Assembly (NCBI RefSeq): GCF_003390865.1
Contig: NZ_QMEJ01000001.1
Location: 372,001-436,000, forward strand
From: Tropicimonas sp. IMCC34011
GTDB taxonomy: Bacteria > Pseudomonadota > Alphaproteobacteria > Rhodobacterales > Rhodobacteraceae
DNA length: 64,000 bases
Reading direction: 5' to 3'
Part shown: positions 47,401 to 55,806 of the stretch, one piece after another
Numbering within the stretch: the first letter of the stretch is position 1
Layout of the letters: every line of letters begins with the position of its first letter
Made by a program: the position numbers and the translations under genes
Notes under the pieces: model-generated
Databases searched by the model: none
The model's input: only the letters and a program-made list of their open reading frames with translations
Told to the model about the DNA's origin: nothing

Positions 47401-48312
47401 ATGGCACGCGCATTGAATCTCCGGCAGGTCGAGGTCTTCAAGGCCGTGATGGAGATCGGCACCGTCAGCGGGGCGGCCGAACTGCTGAACGTCTCGCAGC
47501 CCGCGGCGAGCAAGTTGCTGATGCAGCTGGAAGGCGACAACGGGTTATCCCTTTTCGACCGCAGGAAGGGGCGCCTTATCCCGACGACGCAGGGCCTGTA
47601 CCTCTACGAGGAGGTCGAGCGCATCTTCGCAGGCGTGAAGCAGGTCGAGAGCGCGATCGACTATATCAAGCGGGAGGATCGGGCACGCCTGATCATCGGG
47701 GTGCCGCCCGGTCTTGCCGGATCGTTCATGCGCTGCGTGGTGAAACGCTTCCTCGATCGCTGTCCCAACGTCTATTGCCAAATACAGTCGCGTCGCTCGC
47801 GCTGGCTGGTCGAGCATGTCGGCACCCGCCAGATCGACATCGCGGTCTCGCCGACCCCGATCGAGAACGGCAGCTTCGTGGTCGATCACTTCGCCGCGCT
47901 TCCGCTCGTCTGCATCATGCCGCAAGGCCATCGGCTTGCGGACCGCGACGTGATCCGCCCCGAAGATCTGGCGACGGAGCAATTCATAGCCTTCGACCTC
48001 GATTCCCATACCGGTCAAAAGGTCGACTCGCTGTTTCGGGAACATGGCGTCCATGCGAATGTCGTCGTCACCACGGACAGCGTGAACAGCGTCACCGAAC
48101 TCGTCGCGGGAGGCATCGGCGTGTCGCTCGTGTACCCGCTGTTCTGCAACGCGATGGACACCCGCATCGTCTCTCGCCCGTTCAGGCCAAGCGTCGCACT
48201 GGATCAGTATCTCATGCACGCCAGCGACGCCCGCAACCTCCCCCTGATCCGTACGTTTTGCGAAGAGGTGCGCCACGAATGTGCGCGTATCCTTGGTACC
48301 GCTTCCGACTAG
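47401..48312 (+). CDS. LysR-family regulator of the divergent catabolic operon
   Basis: 303 residues, ATG at 47401 (GGAA eight bases upstream). N-terminal winged helix LNLRQVEVFKAVMEIGTVSGAAELLNVSQPAASKLL, then a substrate-binding domain with IIGVPPGLAGSFMRCVV and VTELVAGGIGVSLVYP. The pattern resembles OccR/NocR-like opine regulators. It is divergently transcribed from the oxidoreductase/hydantoinase/ABC operon and probably activates it in response to the transported substrate or a breakdown product. Confidence 0.9.
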   Translation: MARALNLRQVEVFKAVMEIGTVSGAAELLNVSQPAASKLLMQLEGDNGLSLFDRRKGRLIPTTQGLYLYEEVERIFAGVKQVESAIDYIKREDRARLIIGVPPGLAGSFMRCVVKRFLDRCPNVYCQIQSRRSRWLVEHVGTRQIDIAVSPTPIENGSFVVDHFAALPLVCIMPQGHRLADRDVIRPEDLATEQFIAFDLDSHTGQKVDSLFREHGVHANVVVTTDSVNSVTELVAGGIGVSLVYPLFCNAMDTRIVSRPFRPSVALDQYLMHASDARNLPLIRTFCEEVRHECARILGTASD

Positions 48313-48407
48313 GCTTCAGCGCTCGACGAAAACGCTGTCGCACCACGCGCTTCCCCGACCGGCCGCGGTCTAGCGCGAGCGCTGCCATGGCGCGACGTGT
48401 CGCCCTC

Positions 48408-49196
48408 TCAGGCGAGAGACATCGCGTAGTCGGCCGCGCCGCTCTTCATCTCCGCCTGCTCAGCCGAGTGCGGGATCGCGACGCGCACGTCCGTCACGCC
48501 GAGATCGGCCAGTTGCCAGGACACGCCTCCCCCGTAGGCCAGGTGCCCCATTCCCACGATCCCGACGAGGAGCGGCCCGTCCGGCCGAACGGCTGCCACA
48601 AGTCGCGTGGCGAAGGCCCGGTCCCAGACCTCCTGAGCCCGCAGGAACCTGCTGAAGCGGGGGGAATCCGGGTCGGCGTCGCTCCGGCCCGGCTGGCCGT
48701 TTCCGGTCAGGTCGAAGATGTGACGGCGGTAGGCCTCTGGCGAAGGACGCGCAGGCGTCAGGCCCTCGCGGTCCTCCTCCCGCACGCTCTCCCATCCCCC
48801 CTTGCCGACCTCGCTGACGAGGCCGCGGCGGCAATTGAGGCCGAGCATCGGCGTGCCGGTCTCCCGGCAGAAGCGGAAGAGCGGCAGGTAGAGGTCGGCC
48901 GGGAAGCCCCAGACCGTGCCCCACTCGGCCTTCTCGAGGAACGCCTCCTCGGTGAGTGCGCCTGCGACCCATTCCGACAGGACCGGATCGAGCCGCGCGG
49001 GAAACATCTCGAACCCGACGATCAGCGGGCGCCGGGCGAGTAGCCCCGCCGCCACATGGAGCTGCCAGCGGTGCATGTCCGCCCGGTCGTGCTGCTCGCC
49101 GAGAAGGACCACTTCGGCGCCGGCCATGTCTTCGAGGACGGTCGCGTGCGGGACGGCGTCAGGTGCGCCGGGACGATACCAGAAAGGACCGGTCAC
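48408..49196 (-). CDS. ChaN-family (DUF399) protein, probable haem-related
   Basis: 262 residues. GTG at 49196 overlaps the previous stop (GTGA). ChaN pattern: VVLLGEQHDRADMHRWQL, PLIVGFEMFPARLDPVL, MLGLNCRRGLVSEVGKGG, LLVGIVGMGHLAYGGGVSWQL. ChaN proteins bind haem as dimers and occur beside haem or iron uptake genes. No lipoprotein signal is seen here, unlike ChaN of Campylobacter. It is the last gene of the TonB-receptor operon. Confidence 0.78.
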   Translation of the reverse strand: MTGPFWYRPGAPDAVPHATVLEDMAGAEVVLLGEQHDRADMHRWQLHVAAGLLARRPLIVGFEMFPARLDPVLSEWVAGALTEEAFLEKAEWGTVWGFPADLYLPLFRFCRETGTPMLGLNCRRGLVSEVGKGGWESVREEDREGLTPARPSPEAYRRHIFDLTGNGQPGRSDADPDSPRFSRFLRAQEVWDRAFATRLVAAVRPDGPLLVGIVGMGHLAYGGGVSWQLADLGVTDVRVAIPHSAEQAEMKSGAADYAMSLA

Positions 49197-49903
49197 GCCG
49201 CCGCCTTCGTCATCCGCGCCACGACGAGGCCGATCTCCGAGCCGTCGGGCGCCAGAGCCAGCCATCCCGCCGGCGTCTCGCGCCACTCCGACACGGCGCC
49301 GGCCTTCACGTGCAGGTGGAAGTCGTCCGTGGTCACGTTCGAGAACCCCATGCCCGGACGGACCGTCTCGATCGTCCCCTGCCACGATTGCTCCCGTCCG
49401 GCGAGGCGGTGCCGGATCTCGACGGGATCCCCCTCCTCCCGCAGCCTGTTCAGCAGGATGAACGCCGGATCGGAGGTGATCTCGTCGGCATCGCCGCCCA
49501 TCGACGGCATCATCCGTTCCTTCGGCTCGAGCGCGACCCGCGCCTCAGCGCCGAAGGCCGCGACGAAGGCGGGCGCCCCGCCCATCGCGATGGCCTTGAA
49601 GAGCTCGGTGCCGTCCTCGTCCTGAAACTCGAGGGCCGGATAGCTTCCGCCGGCGATCACGAGCGAGGTGTCGAACACGATGCGGCTGGCGGCGCCGGGA
49701 TCGATCCGGGCGGTGTGAACCGGTCCACCGATCGCGATCATGTCGCCCACGCGTGACACCTCCCCCACAGCGCCGATCCGCTCGTGGGTCGCCCCGCCGG
49801 AGCGGAGCACGATCATGATGTTCTCCATTCCTTCCAGCCGGTGGAGCATCTCGGCCACCTCGGCATCCGGCAGCTCCCAGCGGCCTTTCTCGATCTCGGT
49901 CAT
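49193..49903 (-). CDS. HutX/HmuS-like haem utilisation protein
   Basis: 236 residues, ATG at 49903 overlapping the ABC-protein stop by 4 nt. Weak but repeated resemblance to the haem-degrading HmuS/ChuX fold: GGATHERIGAVGEVSRVGD, YPALEFQDEDGTELFKAIA, and GMGFSNVTTDDFHLHVKAGAVSEWRE, which matches the N-(V)-x-D-x-F-x-L-H-L-x2-(D/A) strand of that family. It may bind or pass on haem in the cytoplasm. Assignment leans partly on its neighbours (TonB receptor, ChaN). Confidence 0.6.
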   Translation of the reverse strand: MTEIEKGRWELPDAEVAEMLHRLEGMENIMIVLRSGGATHERIGAVGEVSRVGDMIAIGGPVHTARIDPGAASRIVFDTSLVIAGGSYPALEFQDEDGTELFKAIAMGGAPAFVAAFGAEARVALEPKERMMPSMGGDADEITSDPAFILLNRLREEGDPVEIRHRLAGREQSWQGTIETVRPGMGFSNVTTDDFHLHVKAGAVSEWRETPAGWLALAPDGSEIGLVVARMTKAAA

Positions 49904-51633
49904 GCTGTCTTCCTTTCGTCTTGGGGGGCCTCCCCGATGATCCAGGTCCCGGTGGGGTCGAGCCCGACCGGATCGCGGTGGGCAACGCAGAGGATCGCGG
50001 CCCGGGGCAGTTCGCGCCGGAGCAGCGCGAGGAGATGCGCCTCGCTGGCGACATCCAGCGATGAGGTCGCCTCGTCGAGGATGACCCAGTCCGGCCGGTG
50101 CAGAAGCACCCGCGCCAGCGCCAGCCGCTGCCGCTCGCCGAGGGACAACCCCTCGAGCGCCGCGTCGCCATCGTCCGGGCCCTCCGCCGAGAGCGCGCCC
50201 AGGCGATGTGTCAGGCCGAGGCGCTCCAGAACTAAGCGCAGCCGGTCCGGCGGAACGTCGGCGGGATCGGAGGGATAGCAGGCCGCCGCGGCGAGGCCGT
50301 CCGAGAAGAGATGCGGTCGTTGCGGCAGTACGATCATGCGCCCCGAAGGCATGTCGATCCGACCCTCGCCATAGCGCCAGAGCCCGGTGATCGCCGCGAG
50401 GAGCGTCGTCTTGCCCTGGCCGGACGCGCCGGAGATCCAGATCCGCTCGCCCGGCCGGATCACCCGGTCGGGCACGGGCGCGAGCCACCGTCCCTCCGGG
50501 GTCGCGAGGGTCAGGCCGCTCACGCGAAGGGCCCGGTTGCCCCCATGGGTCCGCTCGATTGCCGTCACGGCTCCCGCGACAGGCTCTGGGTCCTCCGTGA
50601 CGCGGAACAGCTGGTCGAGGCGGTGGGACACGGCGGCGAACTCCGCCAGCTCCTTGTACTGGAAGATGAACCAGGACAGGGTCGTCGTGACCCGGCTGAA
50701 CGTGCCCGAAAGCTGCATCAGCCCGCCGAAGGTCACCGATCCCGCGAAATAGGCCGGCAGCGCGAAGAACAGCGGCACCCGCAGGACCGTCTGGTAGTAG
50801 GGCCGCGTGAAGAGGCCGAGGATCAATTCCCGGCGGATCAGGTGCAGCCAGTTGCTTCGGATCCCCTCGAACCGCGCATCGAGCCGGCGCCGCTCCGCCG
50901 CCTCACCGCCGGACTGGGCGATCTCGGTGGCGTTGTCCCGAACCTGGACGAGGGAATGCCGGAAATCCGCTTCCCGCCTCTCGTGCCGGAAATAGAGGGA
51001 CTTCAGCGGCCAGCCGACGGCGTGGGTGATGAGACTGGAGACCAGCACGTAAAGGAGCGCGAGCCAGACCATGTAGCGCGGGATCTCGATGCCCACGCCA
51101 AAGAGGGAAAAGCTCAGGACGAAGTCGGACAGCGTCCAGAGGATCGCGATATAGGTCACGACCCCGGCGATGCGGCCGACAAGGTCCAGGGTAAGCAGTA
51201 GAAGAAGCGCGACGAAGCGTTCGCAATCCTCGGCGATGCGCTGGTCGGGATTGTCCACGGTCTCGGCCGAAAGGCCGGGCCGGAGATGCCAGTAGGCCTT
51301 GCCCCCCGTCCAGCGGTCGAGCGCCTGCCCCGTCAGCTTCTGCCGCCATCTCAGGCGCAGACGCTTGCGCAGGTAGTCGCTCGTCAGGAAGATCGCGGCG
51401 GAGGCGGTCACGAGGACCGCGAAGACGCCGAGCTCGCGCATCGCGGCGGCGGTCTCCATCTGCTCCACCGCATCGTAGAACCGCCGCGTCCAGGCGATCA
51501 TCTTCACGTCGACCCAGAGTTCGACGCCGATGAGGGCGAGCGCGATCCCCGCCATGAGCAATCCGATCCCGGCGCTAGGTCCGAAGACCGCGCGCCGGGT
51601 CAGGCCCCAGATGCGTGCGAGGGAGTCCCGCAT
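49900..51633 (-). CDS. SbmA/YddA-like ABC transporter (fused membrane domain and ATPase)
   Basis: 577 residues; ATG at 51633 directly abuts the receptor stop codon. The N-terminal SbmA/BacA-like membrane domain (helices near 20-45, 70-85, 145-170, 180-210) contains WRQKLTGQALDRW and the DNPDQRIAEDCERF motif. The C-terminal ATPase has Walker A GASGQGKTT, signature LSLGERQRLALAR, Walker B WVILDEATSSLD. YddA/Rv1819c-type proteins import cobalamin or bulky compounds. Its place between a TonB receptor and haem-type genes suggests uptake of the same ligand across the inner membrane in the absence of hmuTUV. Confidence 0.85.
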   Translation of the reverse strand: MRDSLARIWGLTRRAVFGPSAGIGLLMAGIALALIGVELWVDVKMIAWTRRFYDAVEQMETAAAMRELGVFAVLVTASAAIFLTSDYLRKRLRLRWRQKLTGQALDRWTGGKAYWHLRPGLSAETVDNPDQRIAEDCERFVALLLLLTLDLVGRIAGVVTYIAILWTLSDFVLSFSLFGVGIEIPRYMVWLALLYVLVSSLITHAVGWPLKSLYFRHERREADFRHSLVQVRDNATEIAQSGGEAAERRRLDARFEGIRSNWLHLIRRELILGLFTRPYYQTVLRVPLFFALPAYFAGSVTFGGLMQLSGTFSRVTTTLSWFIFQYKELAEFAAVSHRLDQLFRVTEDPEPVAGAVTAIERTHGGNRALRVSGLTLATPEGRWLAPVPDRVIRPGERIWISGASGQGKTTLLAAITGLWRYGEGRIDMPSGRMIVLPQRPHLFSDGLAAAACYPSDPADVPPDRLRLVLERLGLTHRLGALSAEGPDDGDAALEGLSLGERQRLALARVLLHRPDWVILDEATSSLDVASEAHLLALLRRELPRAAILCVAHRDPVGLDPTGTWIIGEAPQDERKTA

Positions 51634-53877
51634 CTAGAACGTCTTGTCGAAGCTTACGGCGAAACTGCGACCGGGTCCGGTCTGCAGTTCGATCGGGTTC
51701 GTCGCGGCCACGGAGGCCGACGCCGTGGATCCGTAGGTCGCCGCGTTGGCGACGAAGTAGCGCCGGTCGAAGACGTTGTTGACGCTGAGCTTCAGGAAGC
51801 CGTCCTCGACCATCTCCCATTTCGCGTGCAGATCGAGCACCTGATAGGCATCGGGCTTGAAGTCGTCCGGGCTCGCGGTCTCCTCCACGTCGGAGGCGAA
51901 GGTGGCGACCCCTTCGATAAAGAGACCGTAGTCCGGGAATTCGTGCGCCAGAGCGAGGGTCGCCGTCAGCGGCGGCAGCGTATGGCGCGTTTCCTCCGCG
52001 TCGTCGCTGACCTGCTGGGTGCCCTCCTGCCAGGCGGCGGAAACGCTCATCGTCGTCCCCTGCCCGAACGCCCAGCCGGCTTCCGCCTCGACGCCGTGGA
52101 CGTTCACCACGGAGAGGTTGCGGTAGGTGTAGTCGATCGTTCCGGGCGGGTTGTAGAAGCTCTGGATGAAGTCCGAGTAATCCGCCTTGAAGACGCTCAG
52201 GGACGCGAAGCCCCGCGGCTCCTCGTATCTCAGGCCGAGCTCGTAGCTTTGCACCTCCTCCGGCTTCAGATCGGGCGCGGGGGTCAGATTGAAGAAGTCA
52301 CCGGGCGAGGAGGTGAAGAGCTGCTGCGCGGTGGGCATCTTGAAGCCTTCGCCGTACTTCGCCCAGGCCGACCAGCTGTCATCGAACCGCACGATCGCGC
52401 CGAGGCTCTTCAGCAGGGTCTCGTCCTTGCGGACACGTGGCGCCTGGCCCGGCACCTCCTCGTAATCCCCGTCCGGGCGCGGATCGATCTTGTAGGTGGC
52501 GTAACGAAGCCCCGGCGTCAGTTCGAAGCGGCCGCCACCGAAGGTTATGCGGTCCTCGACGTAGACGTCCGCCCTTTGCGTGGTGGCGTTCGCGAAGTTG
52601 AAGCCCCCGGCGACCGTTTCGGTCACCGCGCCCGTCGCGAGGTTCGTCTCGACGTCCCGGCGTTCGTAATCGGTGCGCTTCCGGTCGCCGTCGAAGCCGA
52701 AGATCAGACGGTGATCCGCCGCGCCCGTCTCGAAGCGGGAGGTCGCCTGGATGTCCAGTTCGACGAAGTCCTCCTCGTAGGTCAGCTCGTCTTCGGTGAG
52801 GATCTCAGCACCGCCCGCAGAGGTCGAGAGTTCCCGCCCCCTCCGCTCGTAGCCATGGGGGGTGTAGGCCAGCGTGGAAACGATTTCGTCGAACGGGCCG
52901 GCAGCGGGCGTCCAGGTATGCTCCAGACCGAGGCGATACCGGTAGAGGTCGAGCGCGCGATCCTTGCCGACGATCACGTCTCCCGTCGGCGCGCCGGTGA
53001 TCGTGGACAGCACCGGCCCGAGGGAGGAATCCTGCTCGACGCTGGTGTCCCTGATCAGGGCATCGGCGCTGAACTCCAGACGGTGCGCCGCGTCCGGCGT
53101 CCAGACCAGCTTTCCAAGGGCCCGCGTCGAGGTGGCATCGGTGGGATCGAAGGCCCCGCAGGGCGTGGCGCCGAACTCCGTGGCGCGGGGGCAGCCGTAA
53201 ATTCCTCCGTCATCGCGCGCATTCGTCAGTTCAGGCTCGTGCGCGGCGCTCTGGGCAATCCCGGCAAGGACGGACACGCTGTCGGACAATCTCCGCCCGA
53301 ATGTGAGGCTCGCGCTGACGCTGTCATCGTAGGTGTCGTACCCGGCCCCCACCCGGACAGCCTCGTCCTTGCCTTGGAGGAGATCCTCGGGATCGATCGT
53401 CTCGAAGGCGACGAGCCCGCCGAGCGCATCCGCCCCCCAGAGAACGGAGGCCGGTCCCCGGACGATCTCCGCCTGCTTGGTGAAGTTCAGGTCCACGTAG
53501 TCGCGGGTGCCGTCGATGATCCTCTCGGCCATGCGGGAGCCGTCCACCTGCACGGCCACCCGGTTGCCGCCGACACCGCGGATCGTGAACCCGCCGAGGG
53601 TGCTGAACGGATCTGCGCCGGAGCTTTGCCGGTTCACCGTCACGCCCGGAACGCGGCGCACCAACTCCTCGATGTCAGAGACCTGACGGTCCTCGATCTC
53701 CTCCTGCCCGATCACCGTGATGCTGGCCGGCACGTCGAGGATTGCGGTCCCGGACCGGTCCGTCGTGACGATGATCGGATCGAGCGTGAAGCTTGTCTCC
53801 TGCGCTACGGCCAGCGAGGGGCACAATGTGGGAAGGCAGAGTGCAGCACAAAGTACGGGGGTCGGGCGATGACGCAC
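51634..53877 (-). CDS. TonB-dependent haem/haemoglobin-type outer-membrane receptor
   Basis: 747 residues. GTG at 53877 with AGGAGG five bases upstream. Signal peptide ends SLAVAQE; TonB-box-like segment LDPIIVTTD; plug domain DIEELVRRVPGVTVNRQ and FTIRGVGGNRVAVQVDGSR, EIVRGPASVLWGADALGG; then a 22-strand barrel ending in Phe (FAVSFDKTF). It belongs to the haem/haemoglobin receptor group. Zinc receptors of ZnuD type are related, and the gene is divergent from a zinc-controlled locus, so zinc is an alternative ligand. First gene of the four-gene operon. Confidence 0.85.
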   Translation of the reverse strand: MRHRPTPVLCAALCLPTLCPSLAVAQETSFTLDPIIVTTDRSGTAILDVPASITVIGQEEIEDRQVSDIEELVRRVPGVTVNRQSSGADPFSTLGGFTIRGVGGNRVAVQVDGSRMAERIIDGTRDYVDLNFTKQAEIVRGPASVLWGADALGGLVAFETIDPEDLLQGKDEAVRVGAGYDTYDDSVSASLTFGRRLSDSVSVLAGIAQSAAHEPELTNARDDGGIYGCPRATEFGATPCGAFDPTDATSTRALGKLVWTPDAAHRLEFSADALIRDTSVEQDSSLGPVLSTITGAPTGDVIVGKDRALDLYRYRLGLEHTWTPAAGPFDEIVSTLAYTPHGYERRGRELSTSAGGAEILTEDELTYEEDFVELDIQATSRFETGAADHRLIFGFDGDRKRTDYERRDVETNLATGAVTETVAGGFNFANATTQRADVYVEDRITFGGGRFELTPGLRYATYKIDPRPDGDYEEVPGQAPRVRKDETLLKSLGAIVRFDDSWSAWAKYGEGFKMPTAQQLFTSSPGDFFNLTPAPDLKPEEVQSYELGLRYEEPRGFASLSVFKADYSDFIQSFYNPPGTIDYTYRNLSVVNVHGVEAEAGWAFGQGTTMSVSAAWQEGTQQVSDDAEETRHTLPPLTATLALAHEFPDYGLFIEGVATFASDVEETASPDDFKPDAYQVLDLHAKWEMVEDGFLKLSVNNVFDRRYFVANAATYGSTASASVAATNPIELQTGPGRSFAVSFDKTF

Positions 53878-53964
53878 GGCATCCTCCTGAGATTGAGAAA
53901 TCCGGGAGCTTGCTTCGGCGCTGGCATCGGTCGAGCCGGCAAATGTCCGCCGGCGATGGAGGGG

Positions 53965-53993
53965 GTATTCTCAAACCCAATTCTTTTAGTCAA
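53965..53993 (-). promoter_or_regulatory. possible promoter of the TonB-receptor operon
   Basis: Minus-strand TTGACT (53993-53988), 17-bp spacer, GAATAC. The -35 is good, the -10 poor. The AT-rich stretch around it could hold an iron-responsive (RirA/Irr) site, but no clear match was found. The rest of 53878-54133 shows nothing further. Confidence 0.3.
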
Positions 53994-54137
53994 GTATCGC
54001 GCACGGTTTTTCCGCAAGAGGCGGCAGGCCGGCGAGACTGCGCGACGAAGCCGATCTCTCGGCCCATTTTGCGAGATACGTGGCGGGTCTTGGCGCGGGC
54101 CTGCCGGGTCGTCGTCCTGCGAATGCCAGCGCTCGGC

Positions 54138-54166
54138 TTGCAAGCCGCCAATGGCGCCTGTAATCG
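54138..54166 (+). promoter_or_regulatory. promoter of the COG0523 GTPase gene
   Basis: TTGCAA (54138-54143), 17-bp spacer, TAATCG (54161-54166), start site near 54173. A 14-bp perfect palindrome CGGCTTGCAAGCCG (54134-54147) covers the -35. Confidence 0.6.
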
Positions 54167-54184
54167 TTATGTTAGTACATAATA
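54167..54184. promoter_or_regulatory. Zur-box-like operator 1
   Basis: TTATGT-TAGT-ACATAA (54167-54182) is a perfect inverted repeat just downstream of the -10. The same bases read TGTTA-GTACA-TAATA (54170-54184), one mismatch from the TGTTA-N5-TAACA layout of operator 2 in front of znuA. Position over the start site predicts repression by zinc-loaded Zur. Confidence 0.65.
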
Positions 54185-54199
54185 AAAAAGGATGCCGAC

Positions 54200-55426
54200 G
54201 TGACCCTCTCTTCGAACGAGTCCACCCTCCTGCCCGTCACGGTCCTGTCGGGCTTCCTCGGAGCGGGGAAGACTACGCTTCTCAACAATGTCTTGAACAA
54301 CCGCGACGGTCGCCGCGTCGCCGTCATCGTCAATGACATGTCCGAAGTGAACATCGACGCCGACCTCGTCCGAGCGGGCGACGCAAACCTGAGCCAGACC
54401 GACGAGACGCTGGTCGAGATGTCCAACGGCTGCATCTGCTGCACCCTCAGGGACGATCTGCTTCTGGAAGTCCGCCGCCTCGCCGCTGAGAACCGCTTCG
54501 ACTACCTGCTGGTCGAGTCCACCGGCATTTCGGAGCCCCTGCCCGTCGCGGCGACCTTCGAGTTCCGCGACGCCGCGGGCCAGAGCCTCTCGGATGTCGC
54601 CCGGCTCGACACGATGGTGACGGTGGTCGACGCGGTGAACCTGCTGCAGGATTACGCAAGCCACGATTTCCTCAAGGATCGCGGCGAGAGCCTGGGGGAA
54701 GAGGACGAGCGCACCATCGTCGATCTGCTGGTCGACCAGATCGAGTTCGCTGACGTCGTCATCCTGAACAAGGCAAGCGACGCCGGCCCGGACCGGCTCG
54801 ACGCCGCGCGGAAGATCGTGACCGCGCTGAACCCGGATGCCCGGATCGTGGAGGCCGATCACGGGCATGTCCCGGCAGACGAGATCCTCGGCACCGGGCG
54901 CTTCGATTTCGAGACCGCGCACGAGCATCCCCTCTGGGCAAAGGAGCTCTACGGGTTTGCCGACCACGTGCCCGAAACGGAGGAATACGGCGTGTCGTCC
55001 TTCGTCTACCGCGCACGCCGGCCCTTCGATCCGCAGAAGATCCACGACATCCTAACCGGCGAGCTGCCGGGAGTGATCCGGGCGAAGGGCCATTTCTGGA
55101 TCGCGACGCGCCCGGACTGGCTTGCCGAATTCTCGCTCGCGGGTGCGCTGAGTTCCGTGAAACCGCTCGGGCGGTGGTGGGCGACAGTGCCGCAGGATCG
55201 CTGGCCCGACCATCCGCAGGCGCGGGCCTATATCTCCCGGCACTGGCAGGAGCCGTTCGGCGACCGGCGGCAGGAACTCGTCTTCATCGGCAGCGGGATG
55301 GACCGGGACGCGATCGTCCGGTCACTGGACGCGGCGCTTCTCGACGGCGACTCCTTCGCCCCGGACGACTGGACGACACTCGGCGACCCCTTCCCCGGCT
55401 GGCGCGACAGGATGGCCGCGGAATGA
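54200..55426 (+). CDS. zigA: COG0523 (ZigA/CobW-type) zinc-responsive GTPase
   Basis: 408 residues. GTG at 54200 after AAGGA. G3E GTPase: Walker A GFLGAGKTT (18-26), VIVNDMSEVN, the metal-binding NGCICC motif (C78, C80, C81), ESTGISEP, and G4 written NKAS where many members have NKxD. A CobW C-terminal domain follows (from about 270; VIRAKGHFWIATRP). Such proteins are made under zinc starvation and are proposed zinc chaperones. A Zur-type operator sits at its promoter. It overlaps the next gene by 4 nt. Confidence 0.88.
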   Translation: MTLSSNESTLLPVTVLSGFLGAGKTTLLNNVLNNRDGRRVAVIVNDMSEVNIDADLVRAGDANLSQTDETLVEMSNGCICCTLRDDLLLEVRRLAAENRFDYLLVESTGISEPLPVAATFEFRDAAGQSLSDVARLDTMVTVVDAVNLLQDYASHDFLKDRGESLGEEDERTIVDLLVDQIEFADVVILNKASDAGPDRLDAARKIVTALNPDARIVEADHGHVPADEILGTGRFDFETAHEHPLWAKELYGFADHVPETEEYGVSSFVYRARRPFDPQKIHDILTGELPGVIRAKGHFWIATRPDWLAEFSLAGALSSVKPLGRWWATVPQDRWPDHPQARAYISRHWQEPFGDRRQELVFIGSGMDRDAIVRSLDAALLDGDSFAPDDWTTLGDPFPGWRDRMAAE

Positions 55427-55779
55427 CGCGCGCGAATACCGGCAACAGCAGCCTCGCCCGGAGGAGGCGCAGGGTCTCCCCCATGAGCGAATATGACAGG
55501 CTTCCGGAATCCCTTCGTCGCTGGCTCGCCACGGCCACGCTGCCCTGGTCCCCCCGCTCCGCCCTCCGCGCATGGCGGACGGCCCTCCGCCATGCCGGAG
55601 GCGACGAGGCGGCCGCGCTCAGGCGGCTCGACGCCATCGAGGCCGGGCAGATCTGCCGCGACGCGCGCAAGGTCTGGGCCCGAGGTCATCCGGCCTCCGA
55701 GAGCCCCCCTCCCGGTATCGGTCCCGTGACAGCTCACCGGGTTGAAGTGTTAAATGGTAACAGCTATCGAGAGCGGTGA
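55423..55779 (+). CDS. small DUF6525-like protein
   Basis: 118 residues from ATG 55423, which overlaps the GTPase stop; a second ATG at 55483 (MSEYDRLPESLRRWL) would give a 98-residue form more like the family. Core: LPESLRRWLATATLPWSPRSALRAWRTAL...AALRRLDAIEAGQICRDARKVW. I recognise it as a short Rhodobacteraceae family of unknown function. Its last 30 codons run through the promoter and Zur box of znuA, so this tail is constrained by regulation as well as by coding. Confidence 0.6.
   Translation: MTRANTGNSSLARRRRRVSPMSEYDRLPESLRRWLATATLPWSPRSALRAWRTALRHAGGDEAAALRRLDAIEAGQICRDARKVWARGHPASESPPPGIGPVTAHRVEVLNGNSYRER
55742..55770 (+). promoter_or_regulatory. znuA promoter with embedded Zur box (operator 2)
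   Basis: TTGAAG (-35, 55742-55747), a 17-bp spacer and TATCGA (-10, 55765-55770). The spacer begins with the perfect inverted repeat TGTTA-AATGG-TAACA (55748-55762), with flanks GAAG before it. This is the alphaproteobacterial Zur-box layout and would block polymerase when occupied. A weaker TGTA-A-TACA (55782-55790) lies in the leader. Confidence 0.75.
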
Positions 55780-55806
55780 AATGTAATACAATCACGAGGC
55801 ACTTAG

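Noticed and set aside
53941-54010. Iron-responsive (RirA/Irr) box upstream of the TonB receptor
   Set aside because: The AT-rich stretch suggested one, but no convincing inverted repeat or consensus match was found, so it is not called.
51286-54336. 1016-codon plus-strand frame opposite the TonB receptor
   Set aside because: Shadow of the receptor and ABC genes; no domain, no start signal.
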